Assembly: GCF_003331145.1 (NCBI RefSeq)
Contig: NZ_QLVE01000006.1
Span: 62,001-126,000, forward strand
Source of the DNA: Exiguobacterium sp. TNDT2
GTDB taxonomy: Bacteria > Bacillota > Bacilli > Exiguobacteriales > Exiguobacteriaceae
Reading direction: 5' to 3'
Length of the DNA stretch: 64,000 nucleotides
Under the pieces are notes generated by a model. It was not told the DNA's origin and ran no database searches. It worked only from the letters and a program-made list of their open reading frames with translations. Both the position numbers and the translations under genes were made by a program. Below are positions 48,086-56,112 of this stretch, piece after piece (the first letter of the stretch is position 1; the number at the start of each line of letters is the position of its first letter).

Positions 48086-49798
48086 ATGATCTCACGTTTT
48101 TTTAGTTATTACCGTCCACATAAGAAGTTATTCATCCTCGATTTCTCGTTCGCCATCCTCGTCGGCCTGCTCGAGCTCGGCTTTCCGCTCGCCGTGCAAT
48201 GGTTCATCGACGACCTGTTGCCGGGTGGGGAATGGAACTGGATTATCATTATCAGCATCGGCCTATTGATTCTGTACATACTCGCCATGATGATGCAGTA
48301 CGTCGTCAACTATTGGGGGCATAAGCTCGGCATCAATATCGAGACCGATATGCGGGAAGAGCTGTTCACCCATATCCATAAACAGTCGTTCCGGTTCTTT
48401 GATAACCATAAGACCGGTCATTTGATGAGCCGGGTGACGAACGACTTGTTTGATATCGGCGAAGTGGCGCACCATGGGCCTGAAGATTTCTTCATCGCCA
48501 TCATGACGCTCCTCGGTGCGTTCGGGATCATGTTCTCGATCGACCCGCAACTCGCACTCGTGACGGTCGTTGCCGTGCCGTTCCTCGTCATCATGATCAC
48601 GTACGCCAACAAGAACATGAACAAGGCGTGGCAAAAGATGTATACGAACATCGGCGAAGTGAACGCCCGCGTCGAGGACAGTGTCTCCGGCGCACGCGTC
48701 GTCCAATCGTTCACGAACGAAACGTTCGAGATTAACCGCTTCCAAAAAGACAACAATTTCTATCGCGGCTCGAAAATCGAGGCGTATCAAGTCATGAGTA
48801 AGTCGCTCGCCGGGATTTACATCACGACGCGGCTCATGACGTTGCTCGTGCTTGTTTACGGTGCCTATTTGACATATCAAGGACAACTGTCTTACGGGCA
48901 GCTCGTCGGGTTCATCCTCTATATGAATTTGCTCATCAAGCCGATCGAAAAAATCACGGCGCTCCTTGAAATGTACCCAAAAGGGATGGCCGGCTTCAAA
49001 CGATTCACGCAACTGTTGGATGAGGCACCGGATATCGAGAACCGTCCGGACGCTGTTGACGTCAAGACGCTGAAAGGCGATATCGCCTTTCAAAACGTCT
49101 CGTTCGGCTACTCGGACTATCGCCAAGTGTTGACCGACATCGACCTCGACATCAAGTCGGGTACGACGGTCGCCCTCGTCGGGACGAGCGGGGCCGGGAA
49201 GACGACGATCTGTTCGCTCATCCCACGTTTCTATGACGTGACGAGCGGTGCCATCACGATTGACGGTATGGACATCCGCGAAATGACGAAAGAGAGTCTG
49301 CGCCGTCAAATCGGGATCGTGCAACAAGACGTGTTCTTGTTCGCCGGGACGCTCCGTGAGAATATCGCCTATGGAAAACTGGACGCGACCGACGCGGAGA
49401 TTATGCATGCGGTCGAGAAGGCACATTTGAACTCGCTCGTCGAGGAGCTCGAACATGGTCTTGAGACGCAAATCGGAGAGCGAGGTTTGAAACTGTCTGG
49501 CGGACAAAAGCAACGCATCGCCATCGCCCGCATGTTCCTCAAAAATCCACCGATCTTAATATTAGACGAGGCGACGTCCGCGCTCGATACAGAGACGGAA
49601 GCGATCATTCAAGACTCGCTCAATGAGCTCGCGGCCGACCGGACGACGCTCATCATCGCCCACCGTTTGGCGACGGTGAAGAACGCTGACCGCATCCTCG
49701 TCGTCACCGCTGACGGCATCGTCGAGGACGGGACGCATGATGAACTGAGTGCGAAAGGCGGCGTCTTCGCTGGATTGCTCAGACGCCAACAACTATGA
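48086..49798 (+). CDS. ABC transporter, fused permease and ATPase (exporter type)
   Basis: Half-transporter of the MsbA/Sav1866 type. Six membrane helices (about residues 1-320), then NBD with Walker A GTSGAGKTT (about 366-374), Q-loop in IVQQDVFLFAG, signature LSGGQKQR (about 471-478), Walker B ILILDEATSALD (about 490-501) and switch His in IIAHRLAT (about 523). 570 aa, presumably a homodimer; no partner half is next to it. Resembles B. subtilis YwjA-type exporters. Substrate unknown. AAGGGGGAA precedes ATG 48086. Confidence 0.92.
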   Translation: MISRFFSYYRPHKKLFILDFSFAILVGLLELGFPLAVQWFIDDLLPGGEWNWIIIISIGLLILYILAMMMQYVVNYWGHKLGINIETDMREELFTHIHKQSFRFFDNHKTGHLMSRVTNDLFDIGEVAHHGPEDFFIAIMTLLGAFGIMFSIDPQLALVTVVAVPFLVIMITYANKNMNKAWQKMYTNIGEVNARVEDSVSGARVVQSFTNETFEINRFQKDNNFYRGSKIEAYQVMSKSLAGIYITTRLMTLLVLVYGAYLTYQGQLSYGQLVGFILYMNLLIKPIEKITALLEMYPKGMAGFKRFTQLLDEAPDIENRPDAVDVKTLKGDIAFQNVSFGYSDYRQVLTDIDLDIKSGTTVALVGTSGAGKTTICSLIPRFYDVTSGAITIDGMDIREMTKESLRRQIGIVQQDVFLFAGTLRENIAYGKLDATDAEIMHAVEKAHLNSLVEELEHGLETQIGERGLKLSGGQKQRIAIARMFLKNPPILILDEATSALDTETEAIIQDSLNELAADRTTLIIAHRLATVKNADRILVVTADGIVEDGTHDELSAKGGVFAGLLRRQQL

Positions 49799-49805
49799 AT
49801 GCTGA

Positions 49806-49831
49806 ACAGCCACCAGATTTTTGGTGGCTGT
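49806..49831 (+). terminator. Hairpin after the ABC exporter
   Basis: CAGCCACC (49807-49814), loop, GGTGGCTG (49823-49830). Lacks a T run, so it may be a processing or weak termination element. Confidence 0.5.
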
Positions 49832-49867
49832 CGTGCGTGAGTTGGGTATAGACAAGGAATGATGGCA

Positions 49868-50921
49868 ATGAGGGCGAAACACACGATGAAAGCAGTTCAA
49901 GTCGTCGGGTACGGGGATGTCGATCAATTACAAATCGTCGACCTTCCAATCCCGAACCCGAAACAAGGGGAAGTGCTCGTCCGCGTCAAGGCGTGCGGAA
50001 TCAACAATACAGAGATTTGGATGCGGGAAGGCGCGTACGGCACGGACAAAGAGTCGGGCTGGCGACCGGAAGGGGTCCAGTTCCCACGAGTCCCAGGTTC
50101 TGATATTACGGGCGAAATCGTGAAAGTCGGTAGCGGGGTCGAGGAGACAATGATCGGACGCCGCGTTGTCCTGTTCCCGTTCACGTCGAGCGGGCAGGAA
50201 GGGGGAAGAGCATATCGCCGGTGACGTGTCGTTCATCGGTTCCGAGTACGACGGCGGATACGCCGAGTATGTCGTCTGGCCGGCCGCGCTCTGTTACGAC
50301 ATGCCGCTCGACAGTTTCGTTGACAGTGCCGTCTTCACGGTGAGCGGGTTGACGGCATGGCATATGAATGAGCAGATTGAGATTCAGCCGGGGCAGACGA
50401 TTGTCATCACGGGTGCGAGCGGTGGGGTCGGGTCGTTCAACGTTCAAATCGCGGCGAACGTGCATGGCGCGAACGTGTTCGCCATCGTCGGAGATTTGAA
50501 GGATGAGGCGAAATTGAAAGAACTCGGAGCGAGCCGTGTCTTTTCATACCGTTCCGAGACGCTCGTCGACGAGATTCTTGAGGCGAACGGAGGGCCGGTC
50601 GATGCCGTGCTCGATGTTGTCGGCGACGCCTTGTTCGCGACAGCGCTCGAGGTGTTGAAAAATGGCGGCAAGTTCTGTATTTCCGGTTCAGCCGGCGGTC
50701 AACCGACGCAGCTTGATTTCCGGAAGCTGTATTTGAAACATATTACCATGTACGGCTCCGTACTCGGTACGCGGGCCGAGTTCCAGGCGATGCTTGAAGC
50801 GATTGAATCTGGGAAGATTCGGCCCATCGTCGACCGGACGTTCCCGCTCCCGGAGGCGCGAGACGCACAGACGTACTTCAAACAACGGGGCAAGTTCGGG
50901 AAGATCGTCCTCGTCCCGTAA
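49868..50921 (+). pseudogene. Zinc-type MDR alcohol dehydrogenase/quinone oxidoreductase, frameshifted
   Basis: Two overlapping frames cover one protein of the medium-chain reductase superfamily. The first (to 50224) holds the GroES-like N-terminus MKAVQVVGYGDV...GSDITGEIVKVGSG and runs out at GQEGGRAYRR. The second frame resumes with EEHIAGDVSFIGSEYDGGYAEYVVWP and continues through the Rossmann motif TGASGGVGSFNVQIAA (about 125-140 of the joined protein) to the end. They join if the GGGGG tract at 50201-50205 is one G shorter. ATG 49859, 49868 and 49886 are possible starts; AAGGA fits 49868. May be a true mutation, a slippage-prone tract or a sequencing error. Family function is NAD(P)H-dependent reduction; substrate unknown. 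Confidence 0.82.
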
Positions 50922-50924
50922 ACA

Positions 50925-50968
50925 AAAGAGAGGAAACCGGACGACGATGTCCGGTTTCCTCTCTTTTT
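50925..50968. terminator. Bidirectional terminator
   Basis: AAAGAGAGGAAACCGGAC (50925-50942), loop, GTCCGGTTTCCTCTCTTT (50949-50966). Eighteen base pairs, with T runs on both strands. Confidence 0.93.
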
Positions 50969-51612
50969 TATGCGGCCACTTTCGCCCGGTCGATGACCGA
51001 GACGAGCCGCCGGAACTGTTCGAGCCAAAACTGGAAGAACGGACCGATCAAAAAAATCGACAGTACCGTCCCGAAAAAGACCGGTCCGCCGAGCACCCAA
51101 CCGATGAGGCAAGCCGTTAGTTCCATCCATGTCCGCATCATCCGGACCGACGTGTTGAACCGCTCAGCCAAGGCGAGTGTCAATCCGTCCCGAGGGCCGG
51201 CCCCGTAACCGATGGCGACGTACAAGCCGGCACCCATCCCGATGACGAAGATGCCGAGGACGAGCCAGGAGATATTGAGCGCGAGGCCGTCGAGCTGCGG
51301 CAACCAATGATGATCGAGAATCAAGTTCATGAATACGCCGACGAAGACGGCGTTGACGAGCGTCCCGAACTGGGGCCGAATCCGGTCGAGTAAAAATTTG
51401 CAGAGAACGAGCAAGAGACCGACGAGCAAGATGATTGTCCCGACGGAAATCGGGGTATGACGGGCGAGCCCGAGATGGAGCACGTCCCATGTCGATACGC
51501 CGAGGTCGGCCGTGATCATCATCGACGAACCGAGGGCGAGCAAGAACAGACCACTCATGAATAACGTCCACTTCAAACTGATTCGTAAAGCTTGTATCCA
51601 TACCGCGTGCAT
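50968..51612 (-). CDS. YczE/YyaS/YitT family membrane protein
   Basis: A 214-aa protein with five or six membrane helices. The N-terminal helix then ADLGVSTWDVLHLGLA (about residues 35-50) and GYGAGPRDGLTLALAERFNTSVRMMRTWMELTACLIGWVLGG-type segments (about 133-173, in pieces) fit the YczE family, which in B. subtilis lies by the surfactin cluster. Biochemical role unknown. Terminated by the shared hairpin. Confidence 0.8.
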   Translation of the reverse strand: MHAVWIQALRISLKWTLFMSGLFLLALGSSMMITADLGVSTWDVLHLGLARHTPISVGTIILLVGLLLVLCKFLLDRIRPQFGTLVNAVFVGVFMNLILDHHWLPQLDGLALNISWLVLGIFVIGMGAGLYVAIGYGAGPRDGLTLALAERFNTSVRMMRTWMELTACLIGWVLGGPVFFGTVLSIFLIGPFFQFWLEQFRRLVSVIDRAKVAA

Positions 51613-51673
51613 GATGGTCGCCTCGATTCCCTGAAATGTTCCATCATCATATCATATCTGGTTTCAACGCAAG

Positions 51674-51703
51674 AAAAAAACGCCTCGGACGAAGTCCGAA
51701 GCG
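51674..51703 (-). terminator. Terminator of the 38-residue protein gene
   Basis: CGCCTCGGAC (51681-51690), GAA loop, GTCCGAAGCG (51694-51703). On the minus strand it is followed by a run of seven T. Confidence 0.88.
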
Positions 51704-51709
51704 CTTTGC

Positions 51710-51826
51710 TCACTTTTTAGGTGTTGTTGGTTTCTTTGCTTTGTTCTTTTTATAGTAATCGTAGACGAACGGTGCGACCGCCGTCGCGACTTTAATGAGT
51801 GTACCAAATTTACCTTTTTTAGCCAT
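51710..51826 (-). CDS. Small basic protein of 38 residues
   Basis: The minus-strand frame begins MAKKGKFGTLIKVATAVAPF and continues through VYDYYKKNKAKKPTTPKK to TGA at 51710-51712. It has a strong site (GGGGTG, about 8 nt upstream of ATG 51826) and is followed at once by a perfect terminator. A hydrophobic segment (TLIKVATAVAPFVYDYY, about residues 9-25) is flanked by lysine-rich ends. Composition resembles small membrane-associated or peptide toxin-like proteins, but no family is recognised. Too short to appear in a standard ORF list. Expression is inferred only from the site-terminator pair. Confidence 0.6.
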   Translation of the reverse strand: MAKKGKFGTLIKVATAVAPFVYDYYKKNKAKKPTTPKK

Positions 51827-51956
51827 GTTGCTGCACCCCTTTCTGTTCTAATGATGTATATTCCACCTGTTCCGGAATTAAAAACATATTTTGAACAGTT
51901 TCGTCTGAGGTGACACCGATAATCATGTCCCATAATGAAAGGAGGAGGCAAAAAAT

Positions 51957-53171
51957 ATGAAGACGATTATCTGGTATCAAAATGATTTACGGGTCGACGA
52001 CCATCGTCCGCTCGAGGTGGCGCTCCGGCATGACGATCCCATCGAGGGTCACTACTTTATTCCACGAGAAGAACTCATTGAAAACCGGTTCGGCCATGTT
52101 CCGCTAGGACCACGGCGACTCCAGTTTTTGAACGAGTCACTCGACGACTTGGCCGGTTCGCTCGCAGCGCTCGGCGTCCCGCTCTTCGTCCATGTCGGCC
52201 ATCCGCTTGACATACTCGACTCGACCGACCGCTTATTGTTTCAACGGTCGATCGGTTATAACGAACGGGGACGAGAACGACAGGTCATGACTGCATGGCG
52301 CGGAGCGTGTCAGGCGTTCGATGGGTTCACCCTCTATCCACGGAACGAGATTCCGTTCGAGAAACTGCCATTTCTTTTCACCGAGTTTCGGAAAGCAGTG
52401 GAGAATGATGCGAGACCGGAGCGCTTGATCGAGCGCTCGGTTTCCAAAGAATTGCGCTCCGTCGATTTTCCGGTCGCTTATGAACAGCCGGAACCGGACG
52501 CACGGACTGCGTTCCCGTTCCGAGGTGGGGAACAAGCAGGGCGAGACCGGCTCACGACTTATTTGGCAGGACCGGTCCGGATGTATAAGGAGACACGGAA
52601 CGGCTTCGGGGTCGACGACTCATCGAAGCTGTCGGCCTATCTCGCCAACGGCTCGTTATCACCGCGCCGAGTGCTGCACGAGCTCGAGCAACATGAGCGG
52701 TCATATGGGGCGAACGAGTCGACGTATTGGCTCTATTTCGAGCTGCTTTGGCGTGAGTTCTTCCAATGGGTCGCCCTCGAACAAGGGAAACGACTGTTCC
52801 GCGCCCAAGGCATCCGTTCGAAACAGAAGACATGGCGCGTGGACGATGAGGTCATCCGGCGTTGGCAAGCAGGTGAGACGGGCGTTGAATTCATCGATGC
52901 GTTCATGCGTGAATTGAACGCGACGGGATGGATGTCGAACCGGGGTCGTCAAATCGTCGCGAACTACTTTGCGAAAGAGCTTGGACAAGACTGGCGCATC
53001 GGCGCGTCCTATTTCGAATCGAAGCTGATTGACTACGACGTTGCAAACAACTATGGCAATTGGACGTACCAGGCTGGCGTCGGCAATGACGCGCGGGATC
53101 GCCGATTTAACATCACTCGGCAACAAGATACGTACGACCCGACCGGTGCGTTTCGGAACATGTGGTTGTGA
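51957..53171 (+). CDS. DASH-type deoxyribodipyrimidine photolyase/cryptochrome
   Basis: FAD photolyase-family protein. N-terminal antenna alpha/beta domain (about residues 1-130, IIWYQNDLRVDDHRPL). FAD-domain motifs: YKETRNGFGVDDSSKLSAYLANGSLSPR split around 205-235, WREFFQWV (about 262-269) and MSNRGRQIVANYFAKELG (about 330-347). NNYGNWTYQAGVGNDARD (about 365-382) and the ...NPxxQxxxFD equivalents place it nearest to the CRY-DASH clade. 404 aa is shorter than many DASH proteins. DNA repair substrate (CPD in ssDNA) is family knowledge. AGGAGG precedes ATG 51957. Photoprotection suits the UV-exposed habitats common for such Firmicutes (inference). Confidence 0.85.
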   Translation: MKTIIWYQNDLRVDDHRPLEVALRHDDPIEGHYFIPREELIENRFGHVPLGPRRLQFLNESLDDLAGSLAALGVPLFVHVGHPLDILDSTDRLLFQRSIGYNERGRERQVMTAWRGACQAFDGFTLYPRNEIPFEKLPFLFTEFRKAVENDARPERLIERSVSKELRSVDFPVAYEQPEPDARTAFPFRGGEQAGRDRLTTYLAGPVRMYKETRNGFGVDDSSKLSAYLANGSLSPRRVLHELEQHERSYGANESTYWLYFELLWREFFQWVALEQGKRLFRAQGIRSKQKTWRVDDEVIRRWQAGETGVEFIDAFMRELNATGWMSNRGRQIVANYFAKELGQDWRIGASYFESKLIDYDVANNYGNWTYQAGVGNDARDRRFNITRQQDTYDPTGAFRNMWL

Positions 53172-53202
53172 CGAAACTGTCACGCGAAGTCGTCGTTTCT
53201 GA

Positions 53203-53232
53203 TTGACTTCTTTTAACAGACAATGCTATAGT
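53203..53232 (+). promoter_or_regulatory. Promoter of the 6S RNA gene
   Basis: -35 TTGACT (53203-53208), 18-bp spacer, -10 TATAGT (53227-53232) with TGC before it (extended -10). Confidence 0.8.
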
Positions 53233-53237
53233 AAGGG

Positions 53238-53450
53238 CAACAGATGGGATACCTGAGGTGTACGAGAGCCGCCTTCGTTATTTTGAGCCAACACTTTGAA
53301 TACGGGAGACCGAACTGCTATCCAGATCAACTGCCTCATCACGTGCAGGAGGACTTGTGAAGGGGACGCTAGGTCACCCACCTGCTTAAGCAGGTTCAAA
53401 AGCAGGGCATCGTCACGGCACTCCGGGCCCCATCGATTTTTTTTTAAAAA
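53238..53450 (+). ncRNA. ssrS: Probable 6S RNA
   Basis: A GC-rich, gene-free roughly 210-nt region behind a strong promoter, with closing stem GATGGG (about 53245) pairing CCCATC (about 53429) and a T9 stretch at the 3' end. B. subtilis 6S-1 RNA (bsrA) lies at the same place, between aspS and the tcdA/rarA genes. 6S RNA mimics an open promoter and holds SigA-RNA polymerase. Covariance search was not run, so the identity rests on synteny and shape. Confidence 0.72.
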
Positions 53451-53475
53451 ACGTCGCTAGACGTCTTTTTTTTGT
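53445..53475 (+). terminator. Terminator after the 6S RNA region
   Basis: ACGTC, GCTA loop, GACGT, followed by a T8 run and preceded by an A run (53446-53474). Confidence 0.75.
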
Positions 53476-53529
53476 ATGTAATTCCGAGTAAAATAGTATG
53501 AGAAAATAGGATTCATTTGGAGGAAGAGT

Positions 53530-54297
53530 ATGTTACACCAGTTTTCACGTAATGAGTTGGCCATCGGTCAAGAAGGGTTAGAAACATTAAAAGGCAAGAC
53601 GGTCGCCATTCTAGGCGTCGGCGGTGTCGGGTCGTTCGCGGCCGAGGCGCTTGCCCGGAGCGGCGTCGGACGAATCGTCCTCGTCGATAAGGATGACATC
53701 GACATCACGAACGTCAACCGTCAAATCCACGCGCTCTTGTCGACGGTCGGTCAACCGAAAGTCGAAGCAATGGCGACACGTCTCCTTGACATCAACCCAG
53801 AGCTCGAGCTCGTCAAGTTGAAGATGTTCTATACAGAAGAGACGTTCGAGGAGTTCTTCGCGCAAGATCTCGACTTCGTCATCGATGCCTCGGACACGAT
53901 CATCTATAAGATTCATTTGATCGTCGAGTGTAAACGTCGGGGCATCCCGGTCATCTCGAGTATGGGCATGGCCAACAAGATGGACCCGACGCGCATCAAA
54001 GTCGTCGACATCAAGGATACGACGTATGACCCGATCGCGAAGATGGTCCGGACACGTCTCCGTAAGGAGCGCATCCACAAAGGCGTCCCGGTCGTCTTTT
54101 CAGACGAGTCACCGATTGTGACACGCGAAGACGTGAACGAGATCGTCGGGAAAAAAGACGCCCCGATCCGTAAAGCGAAGATGCCACCGAGCTCGAACGC
54201 GTTCGTCCCTTCGGTCGCTGGTCTCGTCGCAGCCGGGTATGTCATCAACCAAATGCTTGAGACAGCTGGGGTCGAGATCGCTCGCATCCAAAAGTAA
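53530..54297 (+). CDS. tcdA: tRNA threonylcarbamoyladenosine dehydratase TcdA
   Basis: E1-like ATP-dependent enzyme that cyclises t6A37 to ct6A in tRNAs. ATP site GVGGVGSFAAEALARSG (about residues 31-47), RVDKDD-type acidic VDKDDID (about 54-60) and NRQIHAL. C-terminal CNA-like region. 255 aa. GGAGGAAG (53519-53526) is 3 nt before ATG 53530. Located between 6S RNA and rarA, as B. subtilis yrvM. Confidence 0.92.
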   Translation: MLHQFSRNELAIGQEGLETLKGKTVAILGVGGVGSFAAEALARSGVGRIVLVDKDDIDITNVNRQIHALLSTVGQPKVEAMATRLLDINPELELVKLKMFYTEETFEEFFAQDLDFVIDASDTIIYKIHLIVECKRRGIPVISSMGMANKMDPTRIKVVDIKDTTYDPIAKMVRTRLRKERIHKGVPVVFSDESPIVTREDVNEIVGKKDAPIRKAKMPPSSNAFVPSVAGLVAAGYVINQMLETAGVEIARIQK

Positions 54298-54333
54298 AAA
54301 ACGACGCGGCTCAAAAGAGTCAGCGTCGTTTTT
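54294..54333. terminator. Bidirectional terminator between tcdA and rarA
   Basis: AAAAAACGACGC / GCGTCGTTTTT stem (54298-54333) around GGCTCAAAAGAGTCA, which itself pairs partly. The rarA stop lies in the stem. Confidence 0.88.
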
Positions 54334-55627
54334 CCCAATAATCGAGCCGTTTTTGTAGCTGTTGCTCGAAGCCGCGGCTCGTCGGGGTATAATATTTCGG
54401 ACGTTTTCGGGCCAAGTTCTCCGGCCAGTAGTTTTGCGCGACGTAGCCGTCTTTCTCGTCGTGCGGGTATTTGTATCCGGCACCGTTGCCGAGCTCGCGG
54501 GCACCCGGGCTATGGGCGTCACGGAGGTGGACCGGTACCGGACCGCCTTCGACGGTACGGACGTGGTGCATCGCCTTGTCGATGGCAGTGATGACCGCGT
54601 TCGATTTCGGTGCCGTCGCGAGATAAAGGACGGCCTGGGCCATCGGGATGCGTGCCTCGGGGAAACCGACGTGTTCGCTCGCACGAGCGGCCGCATCGAC
54701 GATGACGAGCGCGTTCGGATCACTAAGGCCGATATCTTCGGCCGCATGCACGTAGAGACGGCGCATGATGAAACGCGGCGATTCGCCGGCCTCGATCATG
54801 ACGGCGAGCCAGTACAGCGCCGCGTCCGGGTCCGAGCCGCGGATCGACTTGATAAACGCCGAGATGACGTCGTAGTGCCGGTCACCCGTCTTGTCGTACT
54901 TGATGGCTTTTTGTTGAATCGACTCTTCGGCGACGTCGAGCGTGATTTGAATCTTGCCATCGACCTCAGGCGTCGTCAACACGGCCAGTTCGAGCGCGTT
55001 CAACAAGACACGGTAGTCACCGTCCGCCATTTTGATATAATGGTCCACGGCGGCTTCCTCGATTTGGACGGGATAGTTGCCGAGTCCTTTCTTATCAGAC
55101 AAGGCCCGCTCCAAGACGACGCGCAGTTCGTCTGGTCCAGGCGGTTCGAGCCGAAACACGGTCGCGCGCGACAGTAACGCCGCGTTGACCTCGAAACTCG
55201 GGTTTTCGGTCGTCGCTCCGATCAAGATGAGCTTGCCGGCCTCTAGTGCCGGGAGCAGGGCGTCTTGTTGCAGTTTATTGAAACGATGAATCTCGTCTAA
55301 AAATAAAATCGTTCGTTCTTGTTCGAAGTCGAACCGGGATTCGGCCTCGCGGATGACGCTCCGAAGCTCATCGAGTTTAGCGGTGACGGCGTTCAATTGT
55401 ACGAACGTCGCTTTCGTATAATTCGAGATAACGCGGGCGAGCGTCGTCTTGCCCGTTCCCGGCGGTCCATACAAGATAATCGTGCCGAGGCGGTCGGCCT
55501 CGATGGCCCGCCGCAGCAACTTGCCTTCGCCGATGATGTGGCGTTGACCGATGACTTCGTCTAACGTTTCCGGCCGCATCCGATTGGCGAGGGGGCCGCT
55601 ATTCGATTGCTGAAATAAATCACTCAT
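54320..55627 (-). CDS. rarA: Replication-associated recombination protein RarA (MgsA family)
   Basis: AAA+ clamp-loader-like ATPase that acts at stalled forks. Walker A ILYGPPGTGKTTL (about residues 48-60), Walker B TILFLDEIHRFNK (about 103-115), sensor 1 GATTENP (about 138-144) and the MgsA C-terminal domain with HVRTVEGGPVPVHLRDAH. 435 aa. Start ATG 55627 (MSDLFQQ) is preceded by AAAGGAATG; a long open frame upstream to 55807 crosses the LexA-like box and is not coding. Divergent from cymR. Confidence 0.94.
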   Translation of the reverse strand: MSDLFQQSNSGPLANRMRPETLDEVIGQRHIIGEGKLLRRAIEADRLGTIILYGPPGTGKTTLARVISNYTKATFVQLNAVTAKLDELRSVIREAESRFDFEQERTILFLDEIHRFNKLQQDALLPALEAGKLILIGATTENPSFEVNAALLSRATVFRLEPPGPDELRVVLERALSDKKGLGNYPVQIEEAAVDHYIKMADGDYRVLLNALELAVLTTPEVDGKIQITLDVAEESIQQKAIKYDKTGDRHYDVISAFIKSIRGSDPDAALYWLAVMIEAGESPRFIMRRLYVHAAEDIGLSDPNALVIVDAAARASEHVGFPEARIPMAQAVLYLATAPKSNAVITAIDKAMHHVRTVEGGPVPVHLRDAHSPGARELGNGAGYKYPHDEKDGYVAQNYWPENLARKRPKYYTPTSRGFEQQLQKRLDYWEKRR

Positions 55628-55645
55628 ACGTACACATTCCTTTCG

Positions 55646-55660
55646 ACAAACGTTTGTTCG
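55646..55660. promoter_or_regulatory. LexA (SOS) box at the rarA/cymR divergent promoter
   Basis: Minus strand reads CGAACAAACGTTTG (complement of 55647-55660), matching the Gram-positive LexA consensus CGAACRNRYGTTYS at every position. The core ACAAACGTTTGT (55646-55657) is palindromic. It lies between the rarA -10 and start, so LexA would block rarA. Confidence 0.72.
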
Positions 55661-55663
55661 ATT

Positions 55664-55669
55664 AGTATA
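55664..55669 (-). promoter_or_regulatory. -10 of rarA
   Basis: TATACT on the minus strand (complement of 55664-55669), about 37 bp before rarA and next to the LexA-like box. The -35 is weak (TTCATC, 17 bp). The + strand TAGTAT here may also serve cymR. Confidence 0.55.
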
Positions 55670-55687
55670 GCAGAAGGAGACATGAAG

Positions 55688-56095
55688 ATGAAAATATCTA
55701 CAAAAGGTCGTTATGGATTGACGATCATGATCGCATTGGCCCGAGAGACGGACAACAAACCGCTCAGCTTGAAAAAGATTGCGGCCCGCCATGACTTGCC
55801 GGAACATTACTTAGAGCAGTTGATCGGTCCGCTCCGCAATGGCGGACTCGTCAAGAGTGTCCGCGGCGCGTATGGCGGCTACCAGCTCGTCAAACCGGCG
55901 ACAGACATCACAGCCGGAGAGATCATCCGATTGCTCGAAGGCCCGCTCACGATCGTTGAGGACTCGGAAGCGGATGATGCCGTGAAACGGAAGCTTTGGG
56001 ATAAAATCAAAGCGGCGATCGAGAAAGTGCTCGAAGAGACGACACTCGCCGATCTCGCTGAAGAAGATTCTGATGGCTATATGTTTTATATTTAA
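55688..56095 (+). CDS. cymR: Rrf2-family regulator CymR
   Basis: Master repressor of cysteine and sulfur metabolism in Firmicutes. MKISTKGRYGLTIMIALAR at the N-terminus and winged helix with LPEHYLEQLIGPLRNGGLVKSVRGAYGGYQL (split about residues 36-66). No cysteines, unlike IscR/NsrR, so no Fe-S cluster; in B. subtilis it works with CysK. 135 aa. ATG 55682 and 55688 are both in frame; AGAAGGAG (55672-55679) is 8 nt before 55688, which gives the conserved N-terminus. It heads cymR-iscS-mnmA-TPR. Confidence 0.92.
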   Translation: MKISTKGRYGLTIMIALARETDNKPLSLKKIAARHDLPEHYLEQLIGPLRNGGLVKSVRGAYGGYQLVKPATDITAGEIIRLLEGPLTIVEDSEADDAVKRKLWDKIKAAIEKVLEETTLADLAEEDSDGYMFYI

Positions 56096-56112
56096 AGGTG
56101 AGGTGAACGAAG

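Noticed and set aside
48263-49513. 416-residue frame opposite the ABC exporter
   Set aside because: It is the antisense of a high-GC coding frame, with no site and no known motif.
51664-51951. 95-residue minus-strand frame over the small protein
   Set aside because: Different frame from the supported 38-residue gene, and crosses its terminator.
55628-55807. N-terminal extension of rarA
   Set aside because: It crosses the LexA-like box and the cymR gene; the conserved start is ATG 55627.
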